DNA of 64,000 nt from an uncultured Eubacteriales bacterium (GCA_900542445.1 UQNN01000013.1:1-64000), one strand, 5' to 3'. Numbered from the stretch's first letter, positions 15,677 through 24,104 are shown. The notes: generated by a model not told the origin, from the letters alone. Numbers and translations: made by a program.

Positions 15677-17337
15677 ACACAGAAATCATTAAAGCGGTCG
15701 AAAGCGACCGCGCGCAGAAAACCTTTTATCCGACGCCTGAGCCGCTGGCAGAAAAGCTGCTCGGCGGCATCAAGTGGAACATGGTTGACTGCGTTCTTGA
15801 ACCGAGCGCCGGAAAGGGCGACCTTGCTCTATTCGCTGCCAAGAAAATGTTCTACGCTCGCCATAGCTACCCGCCGCACGATGACCGCAGCATCAGGGAG
15901 GCTGCCGAGGAAGCCGATATCGACTGTATTGAGATCGACCCGCTCCTCCGCAACACCCTTGAAGGGCGCGGATTCAGGGTCATTCACGATGACTTCCTGT
16001 CATTCGAGACACAAAAGCGTTACTCGCTGATTGTAATGAATCCTCCGTTTGACCAGGGCGCTGAACATTTTCTCAAGGCGTTTGAGCTGATGGAACACGG
16101 CGGCGAAATCCGCTGCATCCTCAACGCTCAGACAATCAGAAACCCTTGCACAGAGGCGCGAAAGCGCCTTGTGGCAGCCCTTCAAACGGGTGCGGAGATT
16201 TCCTTCATTTCCGGCGCGTTCCACGCCGCAGAACGCCAAACGGATGTAGACGTGGCTCTTATCAAAAAGGTCATTCCTCAACGAAAACGGGATAGTTCGA
16301 TAATGCAGGAAATGAAAGAAGCTCCGACATACAAGCGCCAAGAAATCCCGGAACAATACGGCGATCTTGCCTTGTATAGTGAGATGGACGAGTGGGTAAA
16401 CCGCTACAATTATGAGGTTGCCTGCGGCATCCGGCTCATTGAGGAATGGCAGGCCATGTCACCCAACATGCTCAATCTGCCGAATGAAAAGTACAATTCG
16501 CCGATCATCAGCCTTAAAATTATGGGATGTAGCAATCTAGACGATTGCTCGATCAATAAGTACATCAGGGAAACCCGATACAAGTACTGGAACATGATCT
16601 TCAAACAGCCTACTATTGTGCAGCGACTCACATCGAACCTTATCAACGAACTGCACGACAGTATTTCGCAACTGGTCGATTACGAATTTTCGATCTACAA
16701 CATTATGACACTCATCATCAAGATGAACGCCAAGGTTATTGGCGGCATCGAAGATACCATTGTTGCACTGTTCGATAGCTGGACTCAAAAATACTGGAAC
16801 GAGGAAAGCCCGAACCGGCACTATTATGATGGCTGGAAAACAAATGACTGCTTCAAGGTCGGTAAGAAGGTGATTATCCCCTTCTACTCCACCTACTCCT
16901 ATGACAAATCGTTTGATTCATGGCGCGTCATTCAGAGATTCCGTGATATTGAAAAGGTGTTTGATTTTCTCGACTGCGGGCGAACTGATTGGGAGGGAAG
17001 CCTCGACACAGCCATCAGAATAGCCGAGTCAACTGGATGCACACGAAACATTGATACCAAGTATTTCAAGGCTACATTCTTCAAAAAAGGCACGGCTCAT
17101 CTCGTCTTCAAGGATGAAAATCTTCTAGAGAAGTTCAATATCTTTGCAGGGCGAAAGAAAGGATGGTTGCCGAACGCCTACGGGAAATGCAAATATTCGG
17201 ACATGTCCTCGGAGGAACAGCGCGTTGTGGACAGTTTTCAGGGACGCGAGCGCTATGAAGCCGTTATGCGCGACGCTCAGTATTTTCTTGCTGAGTCCGA
17301 CGCGGGCATGAATCAATTTCTGATTGCGGGAGCGTGA
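15673..17337 (+). CDS. N6-adenine-type methyltransferase with DUF4942-like C-terminal domain
   Basis: 554 residues from the ATG that overlaps the previous stop. SAM-binding motif VLEPSAGKGDL (41-51), acidic IEIDP and catalytic MNPPF (122-126) define an amino-methyltransferase. From about residue 210 a long second domain (GWKTNDCFKVGKKVIIP and similar segments) resembles DUF4942, which is often fused to phage methyltransferases. No partner nuclease is nearby, so it is an orphan methyltransferase. Confidence 0.85.
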   Translation: MNTEIIKAVESDRAQKTFYPTPEPLAEKLLGGIKWNMVDCVLEPSAGKGDLALFAAKKMFYARHSYPPHDDRSIREAAEEADIDCIEIDPLLRNTLEGRGFRVIHDDFLSFETQKRYSLIVMNPPFDQGAEHFLKAFELMEHGGEIRCILNAQTIRNPCTEARKRLVAALQTGAEISFISGAFHAAERQTDVDVALIKKVIPQRKRDSSIMQEMKEAPTYKRQEIPEQYGDLALYSEMDEWVNRYNYEVACGIRLIEEWQAMSPNMLNLPNEKYNSPIISLKIMGCSNLDDCSINKYIRETRYKYWNMIFKQPTIVQRLTSNLINELHDSISQLVDYEFSIYNIMTLIIKMNAKVIGGIEDTIVALFDSWTQKYWNEESPNRHYYDGWKTNDCFKVGKKVIIPFYSTYSYDKSFDSWRVIQRFRDIEKVFDFLDCGRTDWEGSLDTAIRIAESTGCTRNIDTKYFKATFFKKGTAHLVFKDENLLEKFNIFAGRKKGWLPNAYGKCKYSDMSSEEQRVVDSFQGRERYEAVMRDAQYFLAESDAGMNQFLIAGA

Positions 17338-17341
17338 AAAC

Positions 17342-17575
17342 ATGGAGTGTAGAGCATTTGAGGACGGGCGATGCACACGATTTGAAAGCCCGTATATCGG
17401 CGAATTGTGTCCCGTTGTCGAGCATCAGGAACTTTGCGTGATGGCGTATAGGGACGCATGCGGCGGATGCAGCCACGAGAATGATTCACAACCGACGGCG
17501 TGTATGTACTGCATCCGATGCTATGCCCATGAGCCGGACAGATACGAAAAGACAGTGAAATCCGATGATGAGTGA
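17342..17575 (+). CDS. Small cysteine-rich protein
   Basis: 77 residues with nine cysteines including CGGC and CMYCIRC, so metal binding is likely. No family recognised. It overlaps the possible upstream start of the radical-SAM gene and lies in the methyltransferase operon. Confidence 0.55.
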   Translation: MECRAFEDGRCTRFESPYIGELCPVVEHQELCVMAYRDACGGCSHENDSQPTACMYCIRCYAHEPDRYEKTVKSDDE

Positions 17576-17606
17576 CATATTCGACAAAAAAGTGCGAGGT
17601 TGGAAA

Positions 17607-18398
17607 ATGGATAAAACGAAAATCGACTGGGCGGATGCAACATGGAACCCTGTTACGGGCTGTTTGCACAGTTGCCCATATTGCTATGCCAGAGGCATGG
17701 CAAAACGCTATGAAGGACATGACCAGAGCGATGATTCGGCGATGTGCCGTAGTTCTTTGCCTTGCATTGAATTGAACGAGCCTTTGAAAGTGACGCGGCT
17801 GGATGGAAAAACGACAAATGCTCCGTATCCCTTTGGATTCAAACCGACGTTTCACAGGTACAGGCTGAATCAGCTGTTGCGCTGGACGAAACCACGCAAT
17901 ATCTTCGTGTGCAGCATGGCAGATCTGTTTGGCGAGTGGGTGCCGACGGAGTGGATCAGTGCGGTAATTGAGGCTTGCAAAGCTGCGCCGCAGCATCGCT
18001 ACATGTTCCTGACCAAGAATCCGAAACGATATATCAAGCTGATTCAGGCGGGCATATTGCCGCTGAACAATGACCGATTCTGGTACGGGACGACTTGCGA
18101 AAATCCGATGCAGGAATATTTCTTCTGTGGAAAGGCAAAGACGTTTGTTTCCATCGAACCGATTTTTGCACCGTTCACCGGGCTGAATTATTTCGACACG
18201 CCGCCGGAACAGCGGGTAGATTGGATTATTGTCGGCGCGGAAACGGGCAATCGGAAAGGCAAGGTTATTCCAGAAAAGAGCTGGATTGATGAACTGGCAT
18301 ACTGTTCCGCGCAGCAAAAGACTCCAATTTTTATGAAATCGAGCTTGCGAGGGATTATGGGTGTCGATTTCGTTCAGCAGTTCCCATGGGATAAGTAA
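17607..18398 (+). CDS. DUF5131 / phage Gp37-Gp68 radical-SAM-like protein
   Basis: 263 residues from ATG 17607, which has GAGGTTGG before it and gives the family's normal opening (TKIDWADATWNPVTGC); the frame is open back to ATG 17565. Cluster motif C19-x3-C23-x2-C26 (CLHSCPYC) is followed by YAR. VCSMADLFGEWVP and FLTKNPKRY are family hallmarks. The family is common in phages; its reaction is not established. A second radical-SAM gene follows. Confidence 0.88.
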   Translation: MDKTKIDWADATWNPVTGCLHSCPYCYARGMAKRYEGHDQSDDSAMCRSSLPCIELNEPLKVTRLDGKTTNAPYPFGFKPTFHRYRLNQLLRWTKPRNIFVCSMADLFGEWVPTEWISAVIEACKAAPQHRYMFLTKNPKRYIKLIQAGILPLNNDRFWYGTTCENPMQEYFFCGKAKTFVSIEPIFAPFTGLNYFDTPPEQRVDWIIVGAETGNRKGKVIPEKSWIDELAYCSAQQKTPIFMKSSLRGIMGVDFVQQFPWDK

Positions 18399-18403
18399 AA
18401 GAC

Positions 18404-18427
18404 CAATTTCGTGACCTCACGAAATTG
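18404..18427. other. Perfect inverted repeat between radical-SAM genes
   Basis: CAATTTCGTGA / TCACGAAATTG, eleven-base-pair arms around CC. No T run. It lies just before the second radical-SAM gene and could be an operator or an mRNA-processing hairpin. Confidence 0.5.
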
Positions 18428-18461
18428 ATATGAAATGGCTGAAAGCTATGGAGAAACAAAG

Positions 18462-19334
18462 ATGCATGTGGCACTTCATGACAATGACCGTACCAGTTTT
18501 CCAAACCTAGCTTTGATGAAGATATCTGCCTATCATAAACAGCAAGGTGACAATGTGGAATGGTGGAATCCTTTGTTGACGTATGACCGTATATACAGCA
18601 GTAAGGTTTTTACCTTCACCCCCGAAAACCCCTATCTGCCGCCAGACACGATCAAGGGTGGGACAGGATACGGAATGATGAATGAGCTTCCAGAAGAAGT
18701 CGATGCAATGTTCCCTGATTACTCGATTTATCCACGATGCCATCATGCTATCGGATTTTTGACACGGGGATGTATTCGAAATTGTTCGTGGTGTGTTGTA
18801 CCACGTAAAGAAGGGCGGATTCGACCATATCGGACGTGGCGAGAGATTAAACGCTCGGATAGTCGGGACATTGTATTCATGGACAATAATGTTTTGGCAT
18901 ACACACATGGACTTGAACAAATTGCAGATATGATAGGACAAGATATACGAGTTGATTTCAATCAAGGATTGGATGCGAGAATGATTACACCAGAAATTGC
19001 ACAAATGCTGTCACAACTGAAATGGATAAAATACATCCGAATGAGCTGTGACACAGACAATATGCTGGTGATAGTCCAAGATGCGATTCGACAGTTGGGA
19101 AAAGTAGGTGTGAAGCCATATAGAATCTTTGTCTATCTTTTGGTACAGGACATTGAATCGGCAGAACGGCGAGCGTTGGCGTTACGAGATATGGGAGCGG
19201 AGGTTTTTGCCCAGCCATATCGAGATTTTACAACAAGCAAAGAGCCGCCGCATGAATTGAAAAGATTTGCCCGGTGGGTGAATCGGAAAGCGATATTCAA
19301 GACGACGAAGTTTTTTAGAGACTATAAGCAATAA
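18462..19334 (+). CDS. Radical SAM protein
   Basis: 290 residues from ATG 18462, with GGAG nine bases upstream; the frame extends to 18435. The N-terminal half (NLALMKISAYHKQQGD) resembles cobalamin-binding radical-SAM enzymes, though the cobalamin histidine motif is not evident. Cluster motif C104-x3-C108-x2-C111 (RGCIRNCSWC). Base composition is clearly more AT-rich than the adjoining genes, which suggests separate acquisition. Substrate unknown; the DNA-methylation neighbourhood makes nucleic-acid modification a reasonable guess. Confidence 0.85.
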   Translation: MHVALHDNDRTSFPNLALMKISAYHKQQGDNVEWWNPLLTYDRIYSSKVFTFTPENPYLPPDTIKGGTGYGMMNELPEEVDAMFPDYSIYPRCHHAIGFLTRGCIRNCSWCVVPRKEGRIRPYRTWREIKRSDSRDIVFMDNNVLAYTHGLEQIADMIGQDIRVDFNQGLDARMITPEIAQMLSQLKWIKYIRMSCDTDNMLVIVQDAIRQLGKVGVKPYRIFVYLLVQDIESAERRALALRDMGAEVFAQPYRDFTTSKEPPHELKRFARWVNRKAIFKTTKFFRDYKQ

Positions 19335-19371
19335 GAGCTGTTGCACGATTTACGGCATGGAGGGATAGCGG

Positions 19372-19587
19372 ATGGCGCGAGATGAGAGCGAGACGCTGCG
19401 GCGCGTGATTTTCAGAAAGTGCGTATACTGCTGCGGCGGTTCCACGAAGGAGGCCGCGCGGTGCACGAGCGAGGACTGCCCGCTCTGGCCGTACAGACCG
19501 CAGTTTATCCGGCGGAAGCCCCGGAAAAAGGACGCGGTGCAAATCACGGTGCAGATGATTTTGGAGACGAAAGGAGGCGCGCGATGA
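19372..19587 (+). CDS. Small Cys-rich protein
   Basis: 71 residues with CVYCCGG and C-x6-C, so a zinc-binding fold is likely; basic C-terminal half. Its TGA overlaps the ATG of the next gene (ATGA). Confidence 0.5.
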   Translation: MARDESETLRRVIFRKCVYCCGGSTKEAARCTSEDCPLWPYRPQFIRRKPRKKDAVQITVQMILETKGGAR

Positions 19588-20186
19588 TAACGGCCAGACA
19601 GACCGCTCGGGTTTTCGGACTGAGCATGGTGCAGGTGAAGACCTGCGCGCAATGCGGAAAGCGCTTTTCGATTGTCAGCCCCGATTATGCCTACAAGCTG
19701 GAAGGCGGCAAGGGCGCAAAGCGGCAGGCATGGTTTTGTAGCTATGGATGCATGCGAATCGTTCAAAAGCCGCTGGAGGAAGCGCGGAAAGCGGAATTTG
19801 AGGAGCGGGTTTTCAGGGACGTTTTCGGCCTTGATGAAGGCGAAAAGCACAACCAGCGAACGCTTGCGGCCTATCACGCGAAAAAGCAGGCGGAGGACGC
19901 GGCCATGACGGAAAAAGAGCGGGAGGACAAGGCGGCGAGGCTGGCCGAGGCCAAACGGCTCGCGGGCCAGGCGAGCGGCAGAGCGCGCAGGGAAAAAGCT
20001 GAGAGCGAAAGGGTGGAACGGGCGCTTGAACGCCACCGGGAAGCGTTTCGGGCGGAGATTGACCGCATGCCGAAGACCAATCCCGTTGAAATGGACAAGG
20101 AGAGCATAGAGCGCGCGAAGGTAGACGCGATGATATGCAGGATGTGCATGGAAGCCGAGTGGCGGAAGAAAAAGAGAAAGAAGTAA
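19584..20186 (+). CDS. Zinc-finger protein with long charged helix, paralogue A
   Basis: 200 residues. Residues about 18-60 carry CAQCGKRF...WFCSYGCMR, two Cys pairs in a treble-clef-like arrangement, after which a long Lys/Glu/Arg/Ala helix runs to the C-terminus with an extra C..C near the end. A related protein lies at 22296-22703 (CWQCGKPF...YFCSYSCMR). Function unknown. Confidence 0.6.
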   Translation: MITARQTARVFGLSMVQVKTCAQCGKRFSIVSPDYAYKLEGGKGAKRQAWFCSYGCMRIVQKPLEEARKAEFEERVFRDVFGLDEGEKHNQRTLAAYHAKKQAEDAAMTEKEREDKAARLAEAKRLAGQASGRARREKAESERVERALERHREAFRAEIDRMPKTNPVEMDKESIERAKVDAMICRMCMEAEWRKKKRKK

Positions 20187-20279
20187 AACTTACTGGCAAC
20201 TTAAAAAATGCAGCTATTTTTTAAATCATGCCACGGAAAAGACAGATAATTAAAAGCTGAGCAAGTTAAGGAGAAAGCC

Positions 20280-20399
20280 ATGAGTGACGAATACGGAAAT
20301 GTTGACCTGAAAGAATACGCGAAAGCGCTATCCGAAGTGATTAACAAGGCGATGGAGGGCGTGAAGCAACCTATGGGGAAAAATGGCGCTGCTGGCTGA
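20280..20399 (+). CDS. Very small phage ORF, possibly frame-disrupted
   Basis: 39 residues after AAGGAGAAAGCC. Its last residues are read from a run of five A's at 20370s; with one A fewer the frame would continue to a TGA at 20455-20457 overlapping the next start, as is usual in this operon. So this may be the front of a protein broken by a one-base change. Confidence 0.45.
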   Translation: MSDEYGNVDLKEYAKALSEVINKAMEGVKQPMGKNGAAG

Positions 20400-20453
20400 G
20401 GAAGCCGACGAAGGAAGAGATGGAGAACCACCCTTGGGAGGGGGTGACGACGA

Positions 20454-20723
20454 ATGATTAAGATATCTGACCAGAACAATGATTTCGGCGCGGTACTGAT
20501 TTGCGCCGTGAGGTACTGCATCGGTCGGCAGACCTATATGCCAGGTCTGGTGATAGATTTCATCAGACCGTTGCTGTCGAAACTGGACAGCAAGACGCTG
20601 ACGGTTATGGAACGGGACATCATCGAGGCGGACAGTCTCGGAGATGAGCAGATCGACCAGCCGAGGTGGCTGTATTTCCTGAACGATATCAGAGCCGAAA
20701 AGCAGAGGAGGATAAAGCCGTGA
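20454..20723 (+). CDS. Small phage protein, unknown
   Basis: 89 residues; GGGAGGGGGTGAC precedes the ATG. Helical and charged. Ends in a GTGA overlap with the next gene. Confidence 0.55.
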   Translation: MIKISDQNNDFGAVLICAVRYCIGRQTYMPGLVIDFIRPLLSKLDSKTLTVMERDIIEADSLGDEQIDQPRWLYFLNDIRAEKQRRIKP

Positions 20724-21100
20724 AAATCTATCATTTCTGCGCCGACAAACTGCTCTGGCGTATTTTGAAGGATGGCCTGACGATGGGCGGAGTCGTTGTT
20801 CCAGAGAAGAAAGGCTTTGTCATGTATACGGGCTGGGTGTGGCTGACCTGTGACCCCGATCCGACGCATCAAAGCTGGGCAACGCAGAACTTTGTCCAGT
20901 ATAGTCGGACGGCATGGCGGTTGACGATTGAAATTCCCGATTTGTGGCTGAAGAATATTTTTGATAGGCAGCAGCTTTCCGAAGCCGTTCCCGGCGCGGA
21001 AATTGTTTTTGATGGATATCCATATTCAGAGCAGTGGAGGGCTTTCGATGGACGGATTCCGAGAGAATGGATTAAAGCGGCGGAGAAAATGGAGGTGTAA
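20720..21100 (+). CDS. Small protein with ADP-ribosyltransferase-like N-terminus (tentative)
   Basis: 126 residues from a GTG in a GTGA overlap. The opening KIYHFCADKLLWRILKDGL has the Y-H...L..IL..GL pattern seen in DarT, RNA 2'-phosphotransferase and related ADP-ribosyltransferase folds; later segments are TGWVWLTCDPDP and WRLTIEIPD. A conserved catalytic glutamate cannot be assigned with certainty. A macro-domain protein lies three genes downstream. Unknown function is the safe call. Confidence 0.45.
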   Translation: MKIYHFCADKLLWRILKDGLTMGGVVVPEKKGFVMYTGWVWLTCDPDPTHQSWATQNFVQYSRTAWRLTIEIPDLWLKNIFDRQQLSEAVPGAEIVFDGYPYSEQWRAFDGRIPREWIKAAEKMEV

Positions 21101-21101
21101 G

Positions 21102-21425
21102 GTGAGGCGGATTGACTGGGGATTCATCGGCGTAATGGTCTTTTTTGCGGTGCTCATGTGCCTGATTGCCCTTGGCATTGTCGGTTTTGTTGAAAATGAA
21201 CGCAATTCGATTCAGTGCGGAATTGTGGTGGATAAGGGCTATACAGCAGCCTATTCATCATATCGCTATGATGCGGATACGGGCAGGTCGAGCAGCACCA
21301 GCCACGGGCCACAGTACCGAATTTGCATTGAGGGAGAAAAGAACGGTGAAATCGTACAATATTGGTTCAGCGCAACGGAAGAAGAATATGCAAGAAGCCG
21401 CATCGGCGAGTTTTTTGCGCGATGA
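21102..21425 (+). CDS. Membrane-anchored small protein
   Basis: 107 residues from a GTG after GGAGGTGTAAG. One transmembrane helix (about 8-32, FIGVMVFFAVLMCLIAL), then a soluble beta-rich domain of about 70 residues. No family recognised. Confidence 0.55.
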   Translation: MRRIDWGFIGVMVFFAVLMCLIALGIVGFVENERNSIQCGIVVDKGYTAAYSSYRYDADTGRSSSTSHGPQYRICIEGEKNGEIVQYWFSATEEEYARSRIGEFFAR

Positions 21426-21440
21426 AGGGAGTAAACGAAA

Positions 21441-21533
21441 ATGAAGATTCTGGGCAAGCTGTTTCGTAAAAAGAAAACGGGATACCTGACGATGAGCAAT
21501 AAACCGACGAAGAAAAGAAAGAAAGCGCGCTGA
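21441..21533 (+). CDS. Tiny basic peptide gene
   Basis: 30 residues, very rich in Lys and Arg (11 K, 3 R); ATG after GGGAGTAAACGAAA. Real expression is uncertain, but spacing and ribosome site fit a gene. Confidence 0.4.
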   Translation: MKILGKLFRKKKTGYLTMSNKPTKKRKKAR

Positions 21534-21640
21534 TGGTCCGGAAGCCCATTGGATTATTGCAGTACGTTGTTTGCGGTGTTTTTGGCCATATCTGTCATCA
21601 AGAATCGACGAAAGCAAAGTGTGAGAAAGGAAAAAGACGC

Positions 21641-22303
21641 ATGAAGATCATCTTTTTTCATCCCAATCAGGATGTGTGCGAGTTCATTTCTAATGCCGTG
21701 AAGCGGGAAAAGACTATGCAGGCCGTATGCGGCAAGCTGGAAGATTTGGCGCAGCAGGGGAAAGTCACGGGCAGGGATGTTGTCGTGACTTCGGGCAACA
21801 GCTTTGGGCTGATGGACGGCGGCGTTGATTTGGCTGTTGCGCAGACGTGGCCGGGCATCGAAGGACGCATCCAGACGAGGATTGCCCAGCTGTATGGGCC
21901 GGAAATGCCCATCGGGACGGCACTTCGGGCGAAAGTTGCAAATTCCCCCAATGTCATCTACGCGCCGACCATGCAGATTCCGATGGAGATTGTCGGCACA
22001 GATTATGTCTATCAGGCGGCACGCGCGGCCGTCTTGACGGTGAAAAACGAGCTGAGCATGACAGCCGACGTAGCAGTGTTTATGCCGCTGATGGGAACTG
22101 GGGCAGGCGGAATGACGGTTGATTCGGCGCTGTACCAGATGCTTTATGGTATTCGGGACGGGTTACGGGAATGGAAACAGGGCGATATGACATGGATGCA
22201 TGCCTATGATATGCACACGCGCTGGCATAACATGTGCGGCATTCCGGAAGATCACCCCGCAGATGAGCCGCAGCAGGAGGGGGGAGCCGTGCCAGATGAG
22301 TGA
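21641..22303 (+). CDS. Macro-domain protein
   Basis: 220 residues from ATG 21641 (GAGAAAGG upstream). Macro-domain signature: DVVVTSGNSFGLMDGGVDLAV (Asn plus GGGV-like loop), a middle GTA strand, and FMPLMGTGAGGM near the end. Such domains bind ADP-ribose or its derivatives and some remove ADP-ribose from proteins or DNA. Here it could counter host or phage ADP-ribosylation. Its TGA overlaps the start of the zinc-finger paralogue. Confidence 0.75.
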   Translation: MKIIFFHPNQDVCEFISNAVKREKTMQAVCGKLEDLAQQGKVTGRDVVVTSGNSFGLMDGGVDLAVAQTWPGIEGRIQTRIAQLYGPEMPIGTALRAKVANSPNVIYAPTMQIPMEIVGTDYVYQAARAAVLTVKNELSMTADVAVFMPLMGTGAGGMTVDSALYQMLYGIRDGLREWKQGDMTWMHAYDMHTRWHNMCGIPEDHPADEPQQEGGAVPDE

Positions 22304-22703
22304 TTCTAAAATTCACGAGTTCATTCACGGGACGGCATCGCTGGATGGCGGAACGGTAAGTCGGACGCGCTGTAAGTGCTGGCAGTGTGGGAAACCGTTT
22401 TATAAAACACCGCAGCATGCTTATAAACTGTCTATGAAAGCCAAAGGGAAAGCTGATGGATATGTGTATTTCTGTTCATATTCCTGCATGAGAGTCACGC
22501 AGAGGGCACTTGAAGAAGAAAAACGTCGGCGTGATGAGGAGATAGATCAGATATGCCATACGAATAGAAAGAAACGGGGGAAAAAGAAGAATGAACAAAG
22601 TATTTCTGATAGGCAACCTGACGAGAGACCCGGAGCTGAAAAGTACGAGCGCAGGTACGCCCGTTTGCAACTTTACCGTCGCGGTGAATCGACGGTTTCG
22701 TAA
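22296..22703 (+). CDS. Zinc-finger protein, paralogue B
   Basis: 135 residues; GGAGGGGGGAG precedes ATG 22296. CWQCGKPFYK...YFCSYSCMRVTQRALEEEKRR matches paralogue A in both Cys pairs and the following helix. The last 37 residues overlap the ssb gene in another frame by 113 bases; this long overlap is unusual and may reflect loss of an earlier stop. Confidence 0.55.
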   Translation: MSDSKIHEFIHGTASLDGGTVSRTRCKCWQCGKPFYKTPQHAYKLSMKAKGKADGYVYFCSYSCMRVTQRALEEEKRRRDEEIDQICHTNRKKRGKKKNEQSISDRQPDERPGAEKYERRYARLQLYRRGESTVS

Positions 22704-23067
22704 TTCTCAAACTGGGCAGCAAGAGACGGATTTTTTGAACGTCGTCGCATGGCGGCAGCTTGCCGAGCTTTGCAGCCGCTATCTGTCCAAGGGAAGAAAA
22801 GTTGCAGTGACGGGTTCGATTCAAACGCGTACTTATGAGGCCAAAGACGGCACGAAGCGGACAGCGTGGGATATTGTCGCGGAGGAAGTTGAATTTTTGA
22901 CACCACAGGCGCAGAAGGGCAGCGACAGTTTCGGTGCGCCGCCGAGCGCTCCACAGGACGGCTACATCGAGGCGGCCAGCAAGGGCGGCAGGACGGATAA
23001 TACCCCGCAGCATCATGACGACTACGGCGGATTCACCGAGGTGGACGACGACCAACTGCCGTTTTAA
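22591..23067 (+). CDS. ssb: Single-stranded DNA-binding protein
   Basis: 158 residues. OB-fold (1-105): MNKVFLIGNLTRDPELK, FTVAVNRRF, DFLNVVAWRQLAE, KGRKVAVTGSIQTRTYE; a Gly/Asp-rich linker; acidic tip VDDDQLPF that recruits partner proteins. It coats ssDNA during phage replication and recombination. Confidence 0.95.
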   Translation: MNKVFLIGNLTRDPELKSTSAGTPVCNFTVAVNRRFRNSQTGQQETDFLNVVAWRQLAELCSRYLSKGRKVAVTGSIQTRTYEAKDGTKRTAWDIVAEEVEFLTPQAQKGSDSFGAPPSAPQDGYIEAASKGGRTDNTPQHHDDYGGFTEVDDDQLPF

Positions 23068-23095
23068 GCGATAGCGTGGGGAAACGGAGGAAAGC

Positions 23096-23356
23096 ATGCT
23101 GGAGATAGTGAAACTGATGGTGCTGGCGAGCGTGGCTTTTGCACTCGGCGCGGCGGCAATGTGGCAAGCAGTCTGGCAGGCGGCGGACAGAAAGGCAAAA
23201 GCTGCCATTGAATTGGCAGAAACGGCAAATCGGGCGATAAGTGAGACGATGCAGCTTAGAAAGATGGTTCTTGACCGTGCATTGCTGCTGGGAATAATGA
23301 CGGAGGAGGAGCGGAAAGCGTATGACAAAGGCAAAACTGATGACTTATCTGTATGA
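23096..23356 (+). CDS. Small membrane protein
   Basis: 86 residues: one N-terminal transmembrane helix (about 5-28) then a charged helix. GGAGGAAAGC precedes the ATG. The late-regulator gene begins inside its end (23322). Function unknown. Confidence 0.5.
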   Translation: MLEIVKLMVLASVAFALGAAAMWQAVWQAADRKAKAAIELAETANRAISETMQLRKMVLDRALLLGIMTEEERKAYDKGKTDDLSV

Positions 23357-23825
23357 CTACCGCAAAATGTGTACGCGGATGGATGTGCTTGCATATCGCA
23401 TTCGCCGAGCAGAAGCGAGTCTGGACAGAGGGTCAGATTTTATTGCAGGGACGCAGCTTGGTTCTCCCCAAATTACAGATATGCCCGTGGCGCACGGATC
23501 ACCGACCAGCCCAACGGAGCGGACGGCTATGGTGCTGATGAATGATTTGCCAATGGCCGACATAGATAGTCTCCAAGCTGATGTGCGCGAATTGGAAAGC
23601 CTCAAAGCCAGAAAAAACATGCTTGATATCCTCCTCTCCGCGCTGATGGAACGTGAGCGGTTTGTTATTATGGCGCATCTGGTCAGCGGGTTGCGCTGGC
23701 GGGAAACGGTGAAACGATACTCGGATGAATACGGGGACTGGATGACCGAGGGGGCGCTCAAGTATGTGATGCGCCAAGGGTTGGAGCGCATGGTCGAGGT
23801 GTCGCAACAGATGAATGAGGCATAA
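23322..23825 (+). CDS. ArpU/RinA-like late transcription regulator (sigma-factor-like)
   Basis: 167 residues. Helical N-terminus (YRIRRAEASL), a coiled segment, and a C-terminal sigma-region-4-like domain (ERFVIMAHLVSGLRWRETVKRYSDE...ALKYVMRQGLERM). This matches the DUF1492/ArpU-type regulators that end early operons in Bacillota phages and activate packaging and structural genes. A late promoter with an attenuator lies 2.5 kb downstream. Confidence 0.7.
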   Translation: MTKAKLMTYLYDYRKMCTRMDVLAYRIRRAEASLDRGSDFIAGTQLGSPQITDMPVAHGSPTSPTERTAMVLMNDLPMADIDSLQADVRELESLKARKNMLDILLSALMERERFVIMAHLVSGLRWRETVKRYSDEYGDWMTEGALKYVMRQGLERMVEVSQQMNEA

Positions 23826-23828
23826 AGA

Positions 23829-23857
23829 AAAGGCGTCGATTTCGACGCCTTTATTTT
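23829..23857. terminator. Bidirectional terminator between convergent genes
   Basis: Perfect stem AAAGGCGTCGA/TCGACGCCTTT with a two-base loop, T-rich on the right and A-rich on the left. It serves the late regulator and the convergent small repressor. Confidence 0.85.
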
Positions 23858-24084
23858 GTTTCATGGGGAAATTCGGAAGTCGAAGAACCGGGAATGTATT
23901 CCATGATGTCGCCCGGTTGACAATGCAAATACTCGCATATTCTGGCCAGAACCTTTGGAGTTAGGCCAACGCCTTTTCCCATCGCAGCGATTGTAGTCGG
24001 GGATAAACCAACGGCAGTACGGAACTGCTCTTTTGTCATGCCTAGATCGAGCAGTTTATGCCACAACTTTTTGAAAGAAAACAT
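23851..24084 (-). CDS. Small Xre-type repressor
   Basis: 77 residues: DLGMTKEQFRTAVGLSPTTIAAMGKG forms the helix-turn-helix, then ICEYLHCQPGDIMEYI, typical of YozG-like small repressors. Transcribed against the phage early and late genes from its own promoter, so probably active in the lysogen. The neighbouring palindrome over the divergent promoter is its likely operator. GCAAGGAGGTATACT precedes the ATG. Confidence 0.8.
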   Translation of the reverse strand: MFSFKKLWHKLLDLGMTKEQFRTAVGLSPTTIAAMGKGVGLTPKVLARICEYLHCQPGDIMEYIPGSSTSEFPHETK

Positions 24085-24104
24085 AGTATACCTCCTTGCC
24101 CTCT

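Noticed and set aside
14126..17337. Restriction-modification system
   Set aside because: Two methyltransferases lie together but no restriction endonuclease gene is next to them; orphan phage methyltransferases are the simpler reading.
21533..21640. N-terminal extension of the macro-domain protein
   Set aside because: The frame is open to ATG 21533, but ATG 21641 has the ribosome site and gives a normal domain start; the extension looks fortuitous.
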